Source of the DNA: CAYRVF01 sp964427535
GTDB lineage: Bacteria > Chloroflexota > Ktedonobacteria > Ktedonobacterales > JADMIN01
Assembly (NCBI GenBank): GCA_964427535.1
Contig: CAYRVF010000018.1
Coordinates: 1 to 50,605, forward strand
Reading direction: 5' to 3'
Length of the DNA stretch: 50,605 nt
How positions within the stretch are numbered: position 1 is the stretch's first letter; the number at the start of each line of letters is the position of its first letter. Positions 23,768 to 32,419 of the stretch are shown here, piece by piece. The translations under genes were made by a program, and so were the position numbers. The notes under the pieces are model-generated. The model did not search any database, was not told where the DNA came from, and was given only the letters and a program-made list of their open reading frames with translations.

Positions 23768-26700
23768 TTACTCGTCGAGCGTTTCGCTGGGGACGATGAA
23801 CGGCACACCCGAGGACGCGACAGCCGCGTTGAAGGCGCTCAGGTCCGTCTCCAGCACGGTGTGGAGTTGCCGAAGCTGTTCGTCGATGCGCTTCGAGAGA
23901 TCCTCGAAGACCGCGTAGGCCTGGCGCGTCGGGGCAGCGTCGGCACTGGAGACGACGCCCGAGAGATTGGCAAGCTTGCCGTTCAGCTTGACCGGGAAGT
24001 CGAGCGTGTCCTGACGGCTCTGCGCCTTGGTCTGGACCAGCACCTCCTCGATCGCCGTTAGCTTCTCAGTCAGCGCTTTGCCCGCCTCGGTTACAGCCTC
24101 GGCTCCCGGCTGGCCTTTGACCCGCTTCTCCCAGTCCGCTACCTGGCGCTTCACGCTCCGCAGCGCGTTGAGGCCCCGATGCGTCTCGGTCACCTTGTCG
24201 CGCACACGCATCAGCAGCGCGAACTGCGCGTCGAGGTCGGCATCGGTGGCCTCAACCCGCGGATCTTTGACGATCTGGAACCGCTGCTCAGACGTCTCAC
24301 CGCCTGCCGTGAGGCGCACCGTGTAGGTGCCAGGCGCGGCCACCGGCCCGGCCAGCGCCCCCTCGGATGCGACGTAGCCTTCGATGCGATCCGCGCCGGG
24401 ATAGCGCATATCCCAGAGGAAAACGTTGAGACCGGCATCCTTCGAGACGGTGGGCTCGTTTTTGCCGTTCTTGCCGTTCTTCTTCGCCTTGGCGCCGTTC
24501 GCCGCCTCGTCGTGCTGCTCGCCCTCGGGCTCCTCCTCTTTGCTGGAGAACGACTTGATCTCGTTCCCCTGCGCGTCGAGGAAAGTGAGCGTCACCTTGT
24601 CCTTGGGCGCCTCGCGCAGCGTGTAGTAGACGCGTACAGCATCGGGCGGATTCTGCCCCGCGTCGAGATTCACGTCTTCGGTCGTGCCGTCAGGCTTGGC
24701 GATGGTGCGATAGCCGACCATCTTCGCGCCCGACATGCGGTAGTTGACGCCTGGCGAGCCAGGCTGCGAGAAGCCGAAGTTCGTCTTGAAGCGAATCGTC
24801 GTCACTGGCGCGAAGACATGCGCCGCGGCCTGCCGCACCTCGTCGGTCATCTGCCGCAGCGGCGCTATGTCGTCGAGAATCCAGAACGAGCGGCCATGCG
24901 TCGCGACGACCAGATCGTTGTCCTTCACCACCAGATCGTGGATCGGCACAACCGGCAGATTCAGTCGGATTGGCTGCCAGTGCGCGCCGTCGTCGAATGA
25001 GACGTAGATGCCCGTCTCGGTGCCCGCGAAGAGCAGGCCGCGCCGCTGCGGGTCTTCGCGAATCACGCGCGTAAAGTCGCTCTCGCCGATGCCCTCGACG
25101 ATCTTCGTCCACGTCTTGCCATAGTCGCTGGTCTTGTAGAGATACGGGCGGAAGTCGTCCGTCTTGTAGCGGGTCGCGGCGAGGTAGGCCACCGCCGGGT
25201 CGTGTGGCGACGGCTCCAGAATGGAGATCAGCGCCCACTCGGGTAGGTCGCTGGGCGTTACGTTCTCCCAGTTGTCGCCGCCGTTGCGCGAGACGTGGAT
25301 CAACCCATCATCTGAGCCCGCCCAGAAGACGCCCTGCTGCACCGGCGACTCGGCGAAGGCAAAGATCGTCGCGTAGTACTCGGCGCCGGTGTTGTCCTTC
25401 GTGATCGGGCCACCCGATGGCTCCAACGTGTGCGGCTCGTGCCGAGTGAGGTCCGGGCTGATCATCTCCCACGAGCTTCCCTCATCGGTTGAGCGGAAAA
25501 CGTGGTTGCCGGTCGCGAAGAGCACGTTCGGGTCATGGGGCGAAAGCACCAGCGGCGCCGTCCACTGGAAGCGATACTTCACATCCTTCGCGCCTGAGCC
25601 GAGGCCCGTCTCGGGCCAGACGGTGATGTCGCGAATCTGGTGCGTGCGCGCGTCGAACCGCGTGATGAGACCGCCGTAGCTGCCTGCGAACACGATGTTC
25701 GGTTTGTCGGGCCGCACGGCGATGTAGCCGCTCTCGCCGCCGCCGATCTCAAAGGCGTCGTCGGTCGTGATGCCCGAGAGCGCCGACCGGCTAGGCACGG
25801 TGATGGTGGTGTTGTCCTGCTGGGCGCCGTAAACGCGATATGGCGTCTGCGTATCGGTGGTGACGTGGTAGAACTCGGCAGTGGGCTGGTTGTAGAGCGA
25901 TGTCCACGTCTCGCCGCCGTTGACCGAGATGGTCGCCCCGCCGTCGTTGCCCTCGATCATCCGCTGCGGATTGCGCGGGTCGATCCAGAGGTCGTGATTG
26001 TCGCCATGCGGTAGCTTCACCTCGCTGAAGGTCTTGCCGCCGTCGATCGACTTCCAGGCCCGTGTGCTGAGCGCCCAGACGGTGTCCGCGTCTTGCGGAT
26101 CGGCGACGACGTGCAGGTAGTACCACGCGCGCTCTCGCAGCGGACGATCCTCCGCGAGCCGCTGCCACGTCTCGCCGTTGTCGTCCGAGCGGAAGAACGC
26201 GCCGTCCTCAGCCTCGACATTCGCGTAGACGCGACCGGGCCGCGCGGGAGAGACGGCGACTCCGATCTTGCCGAGCACACCCTTCGGCAGGCCCGGGTTG
26301 CGCGAAACTTCGGTCCAGGTGTCGCCGCCATCCATCGAGCGGAAGAGTCCGCTGCCTTCACCGCCGCTATTCAAGCTGTACGGCCCGCGGCTCGCCTCCC
26401 AGAAGCTGGCGAAAATGATGCGCGGATTGTTGGGGTCGATCGAGAGGTCGATGGCGCCAGCCTTCTCGCTCCTGAAGAGCACGTGCTGCCAGGTCTTGCC
26501 TCCGTCACGCGTGCGATATACCCCGCGCTCAGGATTCGGCCCATGCGCGTGGCCGAGCGCGGCGACATAGGCGACGTCGGGATCGCGCGGGTCCACGCGC
26601 ACCTTGCCGATGTTGCGCGTCTGCTCCAGGCCGAGGTGCGTCCAGGCTGCGCCGCCGTCGGTCGAGCGATAGACGCCGTCGCCGTGCGAGACATTGCCCC

Positions 26701-27004
26701 GGATAGTGGCCTCGCCCATACCGACGTAGATTACGTTCGGGTCAGAGGGCGCCACCGCCAGCGCGCCCACCGACGCGCGCTTAAAGTATCCGTCTGAGAT
26801 GTTGCGCCAGGTGGTGCCACTATCATCGGTCTTCCAAACGCCGCCACCGGTCGAGCCAAAGTAGTAGACATTAGAGCGGTTCGGGTCCGCCGCGACCGCC
26901 ACGACACGTCCACCGCGGAACGGGCCAATCAGTCGCCAGCGCATCGCGCTCAGATACGCGGGATCGACGCCCGCATGTGCCGCATTCTGCTGAACCTCTG
27001 CCAC
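23768..27004 (-). CDS. Sortilin/VPS10-type beta-propeller protein (BNR-repeat glycosyl-hydrolase-like)
   Basis: The 1078-residue product is built mainly of repeated Asp-box units such as STDGGAAWTHLG, TRDGGKTWQHVL, SMDGGDTWTEVS, SDDNGETWQRLA, SIDGGKTFSEV, TSDYGKTWTKIV and SFDDGAHWQPI, each preceded by a strand ending in a repeat of the type VNGG or PNV. This is the pattern of VPS10/sortilin-like and BNR propellers, with a double propeller over residues 20-750. The last 320 residues include an Ig-like section (AAPGTYTVRLTAGGETSEQ) and a helical tail, plus a KKNGKNGKNE linker. No catalytic residues can be named, so function is unknown. The start is GTG at 27004 with GGAGGAG seven bases upstream. 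No signal peptide is visible. Confidence 0.8.
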   Translation of the reverse strand: MAEVQQNAAHAGVDPAYLSAMRWRLIGPFRGGRVVAVAADPNRSNVYYFGSTGGGVWKTDDSGTTWRNISDGYFKRASVGALAVAPSDPNVIYVGMGEATIRGNVSHGDGVYRSTDGGAAWTHLGLEQTRNIGKVRVDPRDPDVAYVAALGHAHGPNPERGVYRTRDGGKTWQHVLFRSEKAGAIDLSIDPNNPRIIFASFWEASRGPYSLNSGGEGSGLFRSMDGGDTWTEVSRNPGLPKGVLGKIGVAVSPARPGRVYANVEAEDGAFFRSDDNGETWQRLAEDRPLRERAWYYLHVVADPQDADTVWALSTRAWKSIDGGKTFSEVKLPHGDNHDLWIDPRNPQRMIEGNDGGATISVNGGETWTSLYNQPTAEFYHVTTDTQTPYRVYGAQQDNTTITVPSRSALSGITTDDAFEIGGGESGYIAVRPDKPNIVFAGSYGGLITRFDARTHQIRDITVWPETGLGSGAKDVKYRFQWTAPLVLSPHDPNVLFATGNHVFRSTDEGSSWEMISPDLTRHEPHTLEPSGGPITKDNTGAEYYATIFAFAESPVQQGVFWAGSDDGLIHVSRNGGDNWENVTPSDLPEWALISILEPSPHDPAVAYLAATRYKTDDFRPYLYKTSDYGKTWTKIVEGIGESDFTRVIREDPQRRGLLFAGTETGIYVSFDDGAHWQPIRLNLPVVPIHDLVVKDNDLVVATHGRSFWILDDIAPLRQMTDEVRQAAAHVFAPVTTIRFKTNFGFSQPGSPGVNYRMSGAKMVGYRTIAKPDGTTEDVNLDAGQNPPDAVRVYYTLREAPKDKVTLTFLDAQGNEIKSFSSKEEEPEGEQHDEAANGAKAKKNGKNGKNEPTVSKDAGLNVFLWDMRYPGADRIEGYVASEGALAGPVAAPGTYTVRLTAGGETSEQRFQIVKDPRVEATDADLDAQFALLMRVRDKVTETHRGLNALRSVKRQVADWEKRVKGQPGAEAVTEAGKALTEKLTAIEEVLVQTKAQSRQDTLDFPVKLNGKLANLSGVVSSADAAPTRQAYAVFEDLSKRIDEQLRQLHTVLETDLSAFNAAVASSGVPFIVPSETLDE

Positions 27005-27105
27005 GAGATGTCTCCTCCTTCGACGTGCCACCCGCCGGGCCGGACCGTGCGGCATGCTCCGACGGCACAGGATAGTTGACGAACTGGGGCTCGCTGTTTT
27101 ACGCA

Positions 27106-27203
27106 CATCATACACCGCTCCAGCAACGAGCAGACGTTGATGTTCTGTGTCGACCACGTCAAGCCGCCTGGCACCTCAGATCAGGTAGACGAGCATCATA
27201 CAC
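27106..27203 (-). promoter_or_regulatory. Two copies of GTGTATGATG, candidate -10 boxes for the sortilin-like gene
   Basis: On the minus strand GTGTATGATG occurs at 27106-27115 and 27194-27203, 88 bases apart, each containing TATGAT. They lie upstream of the sortilin-like gene in the 367-base divergent region shared with the NRAMP fusion. The second copy has TTCCCG 17 bases upstream as a weak -35. Otherwise this spacer shows no gene. Confidence 0.35.
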
Positions 27204-27371
27204 GAGCCGCGTTTCGACGGGAAAGAACGAGCGCACTGTGTGTGGCCCGAAAATTGCCTGTATGGCAGGTTGAACATATGTGCGCGGCTCAGCTATTGCG
27301 AAGGTGACGCCCCTTATTCCGTGCATGGGCAGACCGCCTGAGGGGACAATCTGCGTGAGGAAGGAATGGGT

Positions 27372-29108
27372 ATGGCGAAACAGCGATCGCCCTCCCCCTC
27401 GGAGGATATTGAGACTGGTATGGAGGTCGAGACCACATCAGGCGACCTGGGCAAGCATGATGTCAGCGCGCCGAAGGTCGTCGAGGTCGTCCGCGACGAA
27501 CGGGGCAACCCCGACCATGTGGTCGTCGAGAAAGGCCACGTCTTTCGCAAGCGTCTAGACGTGCCCGTGGAGCGCATCGCCAGTGTAGATAGCCAGCCCC
27601 AACCAGGCGCGCACGCTGGTGAGGTAACCATCGAGACGGCGAAGGGCGAAGTCGAAAAGCTCTCGTCAGTCGGCGAAGAATCGTTGCCGCCCGCTCCCGC
27701 GCCTGGCTCCGCGGCCAATGAGGGCAACACCTCAGACGACTCCGACGACGTCATCGAACAGGTGCAGGAGTTCCTACCCACGGCGGAGGGCCTGCGCCGC
27801 CTCGAAGCCACCTCGGCACGGCGCCGAAGTCAGCGGAATGTTCCCGAGGACGGCGCGGACGACCAACCGCCAGACACCGAGTCAGGTCAGGTCTCGCTGC
27901 GATCGCTCGGCCCAGGCTTCCTCTCGGGCATGGCGGGCAATGACTCGTCGGCGGTCACATCTTACAGCGTCAACGGCGCAACCAACGGGTTCGGTCAGCT
28001 CTGGCTGCTGCTGCTCGCGACGCCGCTCTACCAGGCGGTCCAGTATGCCTGTGCGCGGGTTGGCCGCGTGACGCAGAAGGGTCTGGGCGAGTTGTTGCGC
28101 GACCAGTACGGACGCCCCATCGCGATGATCGCGTCACTCATTCTTATCATCGCCAACCTCGCACTCATCGCGGCCGACCTCGTCGCGGTCGGGACCGGGC
28201 TGGAGCTCTTCACGGGCATCTCGTGGAAGTGGTTCATCCTTCCGGTCGCGGTGGCCCTGTGGTATCTCACGGTGTACCAGAATTTCGGCGTCATCAAGAA
28301 GATCTTTGTGACGATGAGCCTCGTCTTCGTCGCGTACCTCATCACCGGTTTTCTCTCAGGCGCGCGATGGGATCTGGTGCTCAAGAATACGTTTGTGCCG
28401 CAGATCGGGCTGGACTTCGCCACCATCAGCAGCGCCGTCGCATTGCTCGGCGCTACGGTCTCGCCCTACACCATGTACTGGCAGGTGCAAGGCGAGAAAG
28501 AGGAACGCCGCGCGGGTAAAACAGGGCGAAAGCTCCACGCCGCCGCGCTCGACATCCTCACGGGGACGGTCAGCGGCAATCTCGTGGCCTACTTCATCAT
28601 CGTCGTGACGGCGAGCACGCTCTTCGTCCACCACCAGCAGATCACGACGGCCGCCGATGCCGCGCGGTCGCTGCAGCCGCTGCTCGGCCCATACGCGAAG
28701 TACCTCTTCGCCATCGGCTTCGTCGGCGCCGGTCTCGTGGCGATCCCCGTGCTGCTGGCGAGCACGTCGTACGCCGTGTCAGGCACATTCGGCTGGCCTG
28801 CCAGCCTCTGGAAGAAGCCCTGGCAGAATGAGGGCTTCTACCTGATCCTCTCGGCCGCACTGGTCGCTGGCGCAGTGGTCGCGCTGCTCGGATTCGACCC
28901 CATTCAGCTCATGTTCTGGGCGAATGTGCTGCAGGGCATCCTCTCGCCAGTGCTGGTCGTGTTCGTCCTGCTCGTCGGCAACAACAAGCGCGTGATGCGC
29001 CAGTACCGACTCGGCACCCTGACGAACATTGGCCTGGTGCTAACGGCGCTGGTGATGCTCGCGGCGACCGTGCTCCTCTTCGTCGGCCTGTTCGGTGGCC
29101 ACGCCTGA
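27372..29108 (+). CDS. PRC-barrel/NRAMP fusion, divalent-metal-transporter-like
   Basis: The 578-residue product joins an N-terminal PRC-barrel-like domain (about residues 18-98, with DHVVVEKGHVFRKRLDVPVERI), a charged linker to 178, and an NRAMP-family membrane domain of about eleven spans. The membrane part opens LGPGFLSGMAGNDSSAVTSY, so the canonical TM1 DPGN is NDSSAV, and the TM6 region reads LLGATVSPYTMYWQ, without MPH. Proteins with such changes exist in NRAMP-related clades with other substrates, for example magnesium, so manganese or iron transport should not be assumed. The ATG at 27372 is preferred to the one six bases earlier because AGGAAGG then has proper spacing. A hairpin at 29108 ends the unit. 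Confidence 0.85.
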   Translation: MAKQRSPSPSEDIETGMEVETTSGDLGKHDVSAPKVVEVVRDERGNPDHVVVEKGHVFRKRLDVPVERIASVDSQPQPGAHAGEVTIETAKGEVEKLSSVGEESLPPAPAPGSAANEGNTSDDSDDVIEQVQEFLPTAEGLRRLEATSARRRSQRNVPEDGADDQPPDTESGQVSLRSLGPGFLSGMAGNDSSAVTSYSVNGATNGFGQLWLLLLATPLYQAVQYACARVGRVTQKGLGELLRDQYGRPIAMIASLILIIANLALIAADLVAVGTGLELFTGISWKWFILPVAVALWYLTVYQNFGVIKKIFVTMSLVFVAYLITGFLSGARWDLVLKNTFVPQIGLDFATISSAVALLGATVSPYTMYWQVQGEKEERRAGKTGRKLHAAALDILTGTVSGNLVAYFIIVVTASTLFVHHQQITTAADAARSLQPLLGPYAKYLFAIGFVGAGLVAIPVLLASTSYAVSGTFGWPASLWKKPWQNEGFYLILSAALVAGAVVALLGFDPIQLMFWANVLQGILSPVLVVFVLLVGNNKRVMRQYRLGTLTNIGLVLTALVMLAATVLLFVGLFGGHA

Positions 29109-29127
29109 GCGTGCTGCCGAGCACGCT
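29108..29127 (+). terminator. Terminator-like hairpin after the NRAMP fusion
   Basis: AGCGTGCT, loop GCCG, AGCACGCT makes a perfect 8-base-pair stem whose first base is the last base of the stop codon. There is no T tract. Confidence 0.6.
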
Positions 29128-29240
29128 GATGAGGGAGCGCCGCTGCGGCTGGATGCCGAACCGCGGCATGGTGCTTAGCGCTGCCGTGCTGCTCGTGTAT
29201 GGGCTGCTTCGCGGCGGAGCATGACGCGGACGATATCACG

Positions 29241-29256
29241 TGGCACGCGCGTTGCA
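29241..29256 (+). promoter_or_regulatory. Sigma-54-like -24/-12 promoter upstream of topoisomerase IB
   Basis: TGGCACG-CGCG-TTGCA matches the sigma-54 consensus TGGCACR-N4-TTGCW at every defined position, with GG and GC 12 bases apart. It lies 84 bases before the ATG. A start site near 29268 is predicted. Whether this organism has RpoN is not shown in the window. Confidence 0.45.
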
Positions 29257-29340
29257 TACGGGCATCTAGGACGCTCCGCTGGAGGCGGCACGCGCCACGG
29301 GCATACTCATCAGGCACTCTTCAGGCAAAGGAATGCGAAC

Positions 29341-30471
29341 ATGGACAGCAAGAGCACAAGGACACGCGCCTCCGCTCCCGCACACGAGGACCCGACTGAA
29401 CACGAAGATCCTGTCGTCTCGGCGCGCGAGGCGGGGCTACGCTACGTCACCGACGCGAATCCAGGAATCCGCCGCAGACGGCGCGGCGACGTCTTCGAGT
29501 ACCTCACACCCGACGGCACGCTGATCACCGATGAGAGGGAAATCGAACGCATCAAGCATATCGGCATTCCCCCCGCATGGACCGACGTCTGGATCTCGCC
29601 GACCGCGCGGGGACACATCCAGGCAACCGGCCGCGATGCCAAGGGTCGCAAACAATACCGCTATCATCCCCGGTGGCGCGAAGTCCGTGACGAGAACAAA
29701 TACCACCGCATGGTCGACTTCGGCGAGTCGCTCCCCGGCATCCGCGAGCGCACGGCACACGACCTCGCGCTGCCTGGCCTCCCGCGCGAGAAAGTGCTCG
29801 CCACCATCGTGCAGCTTCTCGACACCACGCTTGTGCGCATCGGCAACGAAGAGTACGCCCGCGAGAATGAGTCATTCGGCCTCACGACCTTGCGTGAAGA
29901 TCACGTGGAGGTCGAGGGCGCGACGGTCCACTTTGACTTCAAAGGCAAGAGCGGCAAAGAGCACGTCATCGACGTGAAGAATCGCAAGCTCGCCAGCATC
30001 GTGCGCCGCCTCCATGAGTTACCGGGCCAGGAGGTCTTTCAGTACGTCGACGCTCACGGCACGCGCCACGCGATCCAGTCAGAAGACGTCAACGAGTATC
30101 TGCGCGAGATCACCGGACATGACTTCACTGCGAAGGACTTCCGCACCTGGGGTGGCACCGTCATCGCCGCGCGCGAGCTCACCACACTTGGCGTCTTCGA
30201 GTCGGTGACGCAGGGCAAGAAGAACGTCACCCAGGCGATCAAGACGGCTGCGGAGCACCTGGGGAACACGCCCGCGATCTGCAAGAAGTCGTATGTTAAT
30301 CCCCAACTGCTGGAAGCCTATCTGGAAGGCACGTTGCTGAGGGCCATGCTCGATCTCGCGCGTCAGACCATTCCCGAGACGTGGCAAAAGCTGCATCCAG
30401 ACGAGATCGAAGTGCTGGCCTTCCTGAAGGCAGGCGAGGATGCGACGGCAAAGCGGGCCAAGGCAGGCTAG
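29341..30471 (+). CDS. DNA topoisomerase IB (poxvirus/bacterial type)
   Basis: This 376-residue enzyme relaxes supercoiled DNA through a 3'-phosphotyrosine intermediate. The family signature RIGNEEYARENESFGLTTLREDHV is at 167-190, the catalytic Arg is in TAKDFRTWGGT (Arg268), and the active-site Tyr is Tyr318 in CKKSYVNPQLLEAY. The N-terminal part includes RIKHIGIPPAWTDVWI and QYRYHPRWREVRDENKYHRM, as in bacterial members. The frame is open back to 29221, but only the ATG at 29341 has a ribosome site, AAAGGA nine bases upstream. A sigma-54-like element stands 84 bases before it, unusual for this housekeeping-type enzyme. Confidence 0.93.
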   Translation: MDSKSTRTRASAPAHEDPTEHEDPVVSAREAGLRYVTDANPGIRRRRRGDVFEYLTPDGTLITDEREIERIKHIGIPPAWTDVWISPTARGHIQATGRDAKGRKQYRYHPRWREVRDENKYHRMVDFGESLPGIRERTAHDLALPGLPREKVLATIVQLLDTTLVRIGNEEYARENESFGLTTLREDHVEVEGATVHFDFKGKSGKEHVIDVKNRKLASIVRRLHELPGQEVFQYVDAHGTRHAIQSEDVNEYLREITGHDFTAKDFRTWGGTVIAARELTTLGVFESVTQGKKNVTQAIKTAAEHLGNTPAICKKSYVNPQLLEAYLEGTLLRAMLDLARQTIPETWQKLHPDEIEVLAFLKAGEDATAKRAKAG

Positions 30472-30727
30472 CACGTCAAAGCTCACGCCTCCAGTCGCTT
30501 GAGGACTCCGCCATCTGCACGTCGTATGTCGCTGCCGCACCGGCATGGCTGCCTTTGCTGTGCCGATGCGCTGCCCCGTGCGTTGAGCGTCTAGGCCACA
30601 CACTCACCTCGACGAGGCTAACGTCTCACCGGCACCTGCTCGCGTCCCCAATGGCTCGGCGAGCGTCGTCCCCGTCAGGCGCGTGCATGCCGTGCGTGTC
30701 AACGTGTTCAACTCCTTAACATCCCGC
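30472..30727. other. Intergenic, no gene found
   Basis: The 256 bases after topoisomerase IB show no convincing gene or hairpin. The spacer continues to 30888 and carries the promoter and operator described next. Confidence 0.4.
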
Positions 30728-30755
30728 TTGACAATCTCTGTGGAATCCATACACT
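30728..30755 (+). promoter_or_regulatory. Promoter of the alpha/beta hydrolase gene
   Basis: TTGACA at 30728-30733, spacer 16, TACACT at 30750-30755 (4 of 6 to consensus). A second TTGACA stands at 30758-30763. Transcription would start near 30762, directly before the palindrome. Confidence 0.5.
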
Positions 30756-30765
30756 CGTTGACATA

Positions 30766-30781
30766 GATACCGATTGGTATC
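30766..30781. promoter_or_regulatory. Palindromic operator GATACC-N4-GGTATC
   Basis: GATACCGATTGGTATC is a perfect 6-base inverted repeat around GATT, right at the predicted start site of the hydrolase transcript. Position and form suit a repressor such as a TetR-family protein. No such regulator gene lies in the window. Confidence 0.5.
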
Positions 30782-30888
30782 CGAAATCCAGCTAGTATTA
30801 CGACGCCTCCGTGGCCAATGCGGTGAGGGCTGGCCCGACGCTGACGAGGCGGGGACACACAGCATGAGGAAGCCGGAAGGAGGGCACG

Positions 30889-31788
30889 ATGAGTTCGATG
30901 GATGCTATGACACACGCGACACCCGAGGAGACGGGGTTCGTCGAGGTGAGCGGCGCGCCGTTGTACTACGAGGTCGCCGGCGATGGGCCGGTGCTGGTGC
31001 TCATTCACGAGGGGCTAGCGGACAGCCGTATGTACGACGACCAGTTTCGCGTGTTCGCGCAGCGGTATCGGGTGGTCCGCTACGACCTGCACGGCTTCGG
31101 CCGCTCGGGGACGCCCACCCAACCCTACACGCATTCCGAGGACCTCGGTACCTTGCTAGATCATCTCGGCATCGAGCGCGCGGCGCTGCTGGGAATGTCT
31201 CTGGGCGGCGGCATCGCCCTCGACTTCGCCGTGACCTATCCCGCGCGAGTGGATGCCCTGGCGCTACTGGCAGCAGGTATCGGCGGGTTATCCCTAGTGG
31301 ACATGGACCCAGCCACCGCGGCCCTTGCGGCACCGGTCGCCGAGGCGTTCAAGTCCGGCGACTTCGTGCGCGCGATCGAGCTCTCGGTGCGGCTCTGGGT
31401 CGATGGGACAGAGCGCAGCCCGGAGGAGGTGGACCCAGGCGTGCGCGAGCGCTTCCGGGAGCTCTACACCGACGTGCTACGCCGCTTGCGAGAGGGCGGG
31501 CGGCAGGCCGATCCCCTCGATCCCCCTACCTACACGAGGCTGGGCGAGATCGCGGCGCCGACGCTGGTCGTGGTGGGGTCGGGCGACATCCCCGCCGTGC
31601 GGAACCTGGCCGACGTCCTCGCGCGGAGTATCCCCAATGCAGGTGAGGTCGTCTTGCCGCGTCTGGCGCATCTGCTCAACCTTGAGCGGCCGGCGGTGGT
31701 GAACCGCCTGGTGCTTGACTTCCTGGCTGAGCACTCGCAGCGATCGGGGAACGGGCGGTCGGTCCCGCTGGGCGCGCGCATCACTTGA
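30889..31788 (+). CDS. Alpha/beta-hydrolase
   Basis: This 299-residue cytoplasmic hydrolase has the classic fold order. The oxyanion-region motif is LVLIHEGLADSRMYD, where the usual HG is HEG. The nucleophile elbow is GMSLGG, the acid is the Asp in VVVGSGDIPAVRN and the catalytic His is in RLAHLLNLERP. Between strand 6 and the acid lies a helical cap of about 70 residues. The substrate cannot be read from sequence; haloalkane dehalogenases, esterases and 2-hydroxymuconate hydrolases share this layout. The ATG has GGAGGG upstream. The palindrome 108 bases before the start suggests induction by a small molecule. Confidence 0.86.
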   Translation: MSSMDAMTHATPEETGFVEVSGAPLYYEVAGDGPVLVLIHEGLADSRMYDDQFRVFAQRYRVVRYDLHGFGRSGTPTQPYTHSEDLGTLLDHLGIERAALLGMSLGGGIALDFAVTYPARVDALALLAAGIGGLSLVDMDPATAALAAPVAEAFKSGDFVRAIELSVRLWVDGTERSPEEVDPGVRERFRELYTDVLRRLREGGRQADPLDPPTYTRLGEIAAPTLVVVGSGDIPAVRNLADVLARSIPNAGEVVLPRLAHLLNLERPAVVNRLVLDFLAEHSQRSGNGRSVPLGARIT

Positions 31789-31812
31789 GAGTGAGACAGA
31801 CATGTTTGCGGC

Positions 31813-31828
31813 TGGCATGCCTCCTGCA
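31813..31828 (+). promoter_or_regulatory. Second sigma-54-like -24/-12 element
   Basis: TGGCATG-CCTC-CTGCA matches the same consensus with one substitution (C for the first T of TTGCA). GG and GC are again 12 bases apart. It lies 58 bases before the unknown gene at 31886. Confidence 0.4.
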
Positions 31829-31885
31829 CAGACCTCGGGTGAAGGAGCGGAATGCCCACAAGGAATGAAGGAATGAGGTACACCC

Positions 31886-32362
31886 ATGACATCGCAGCAT
31901 CAGTCGGCGCGTGAGCAGTCGCAGGGCCAGCCGCCGCGCACGCACTACGAGATCAAGGCGACGAACCTGACCGATGAGGACAGAAAGTTCCTCGAAGAGC
32001 ACAGCGACCTGCTCTCGAAGAGCACGCTCCGCGCGAAATGGATCCACTCGCCCGACGAGCACGAGGATTACCACGGGCAGACACTCGCGACACGGTCACA
32101 CGAGGTCATTCGCCAGTGGGCAGAGGAGCGCAAGGCGACACCCGCAACGGTAGAGAGCACCGAGCATTACCCAACGGGACCCGGAGTCCTCCGGTTCGAC
32201 TTCCCCAACTTTGGAGGGCAGTCGCTGAAGCACATCAGCTGGGATGAGTGGTTCAGGGTATTCGACGAGCGCAATCTGGTCTTCATCTATCAGGAGACCC
32301 AGAAGTCAGGCAGGCAGAGCAACTTCTTCCGCCTCGACTCGCCCGAGCGCGAGGACGCCTGA
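31886..32362 (+). CDS. Conserved protein of unknown function
   Basis: This 158-residue soluble protein has no signal peptide or membrane span. It has a Gln/Arg-rich start, then a helical part (NLTDEDRKFLEEHSDLL), then a conserved-looking core ending with GPGVLRFDFPNFGGQSLKHISWDEWFRVFDERNLVFIYQE. Related proteins exist in actinobacteria and Chloroflexota and are sometimes mislabelled as glucan branching enzyme; nothing here supports that. GAGG lies seven bases before the ATG. The sigma-54-like element just upstream and the hairpin just downstream make it a separate unit. The function is unknown. Confidence 0.7.
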   Translation: MTSQHQSAREQSQGQPPRTHYEIKATNLTDEDRKFLEEHSDLLSKSTLRAKWIHSPDEHEDYHGQTLATRSHEVIRQWAEERKATPATVESTEHYPTGPGVLRFDFPNFGGQSLKHISWDEWFRVFDERNLVFIYQETQKSGRQSNFFRLDSPEREDA

Positions 32363-32372
32363 CGGATGTTTA

Positions 32373-32404
32373 CGCCCCCTTCTACCCATCGGGCGAAGGG
32401 GGCG
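32373..32404. terminator. Bidirectional hairpin between convergent units
   Basis: CGCCCCCTTC (32373-32382) pairs perfectly with GAAGGGGGCG (32395-32404) across a 12-base loop. It separates the unknown gene from the end of the heptose operon on the other strand. Confidence 0.7.
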
Positions 32405-32419
32405 CACGACTGCGCTGGC

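Noticed and set aside
27166..27190. TGGCACC upstream of the NRAMP fusion as a sigma-54 site
   Set aside because: No TTGC follows at the needed distance (TCAG-ATCAG instead).
29221..29340. Longer topoisomerase IB starting at 29221
   Set aside because: It would begin upstream of the predicted promoter, has no ribosome site and the extra residues are not conserved-looking.
30889..31788. Alpha/beta hydrolase as a haloalkane dehalogenase
   Set aside because: The nucleophile is Ser in GMSLGG, not Asp.
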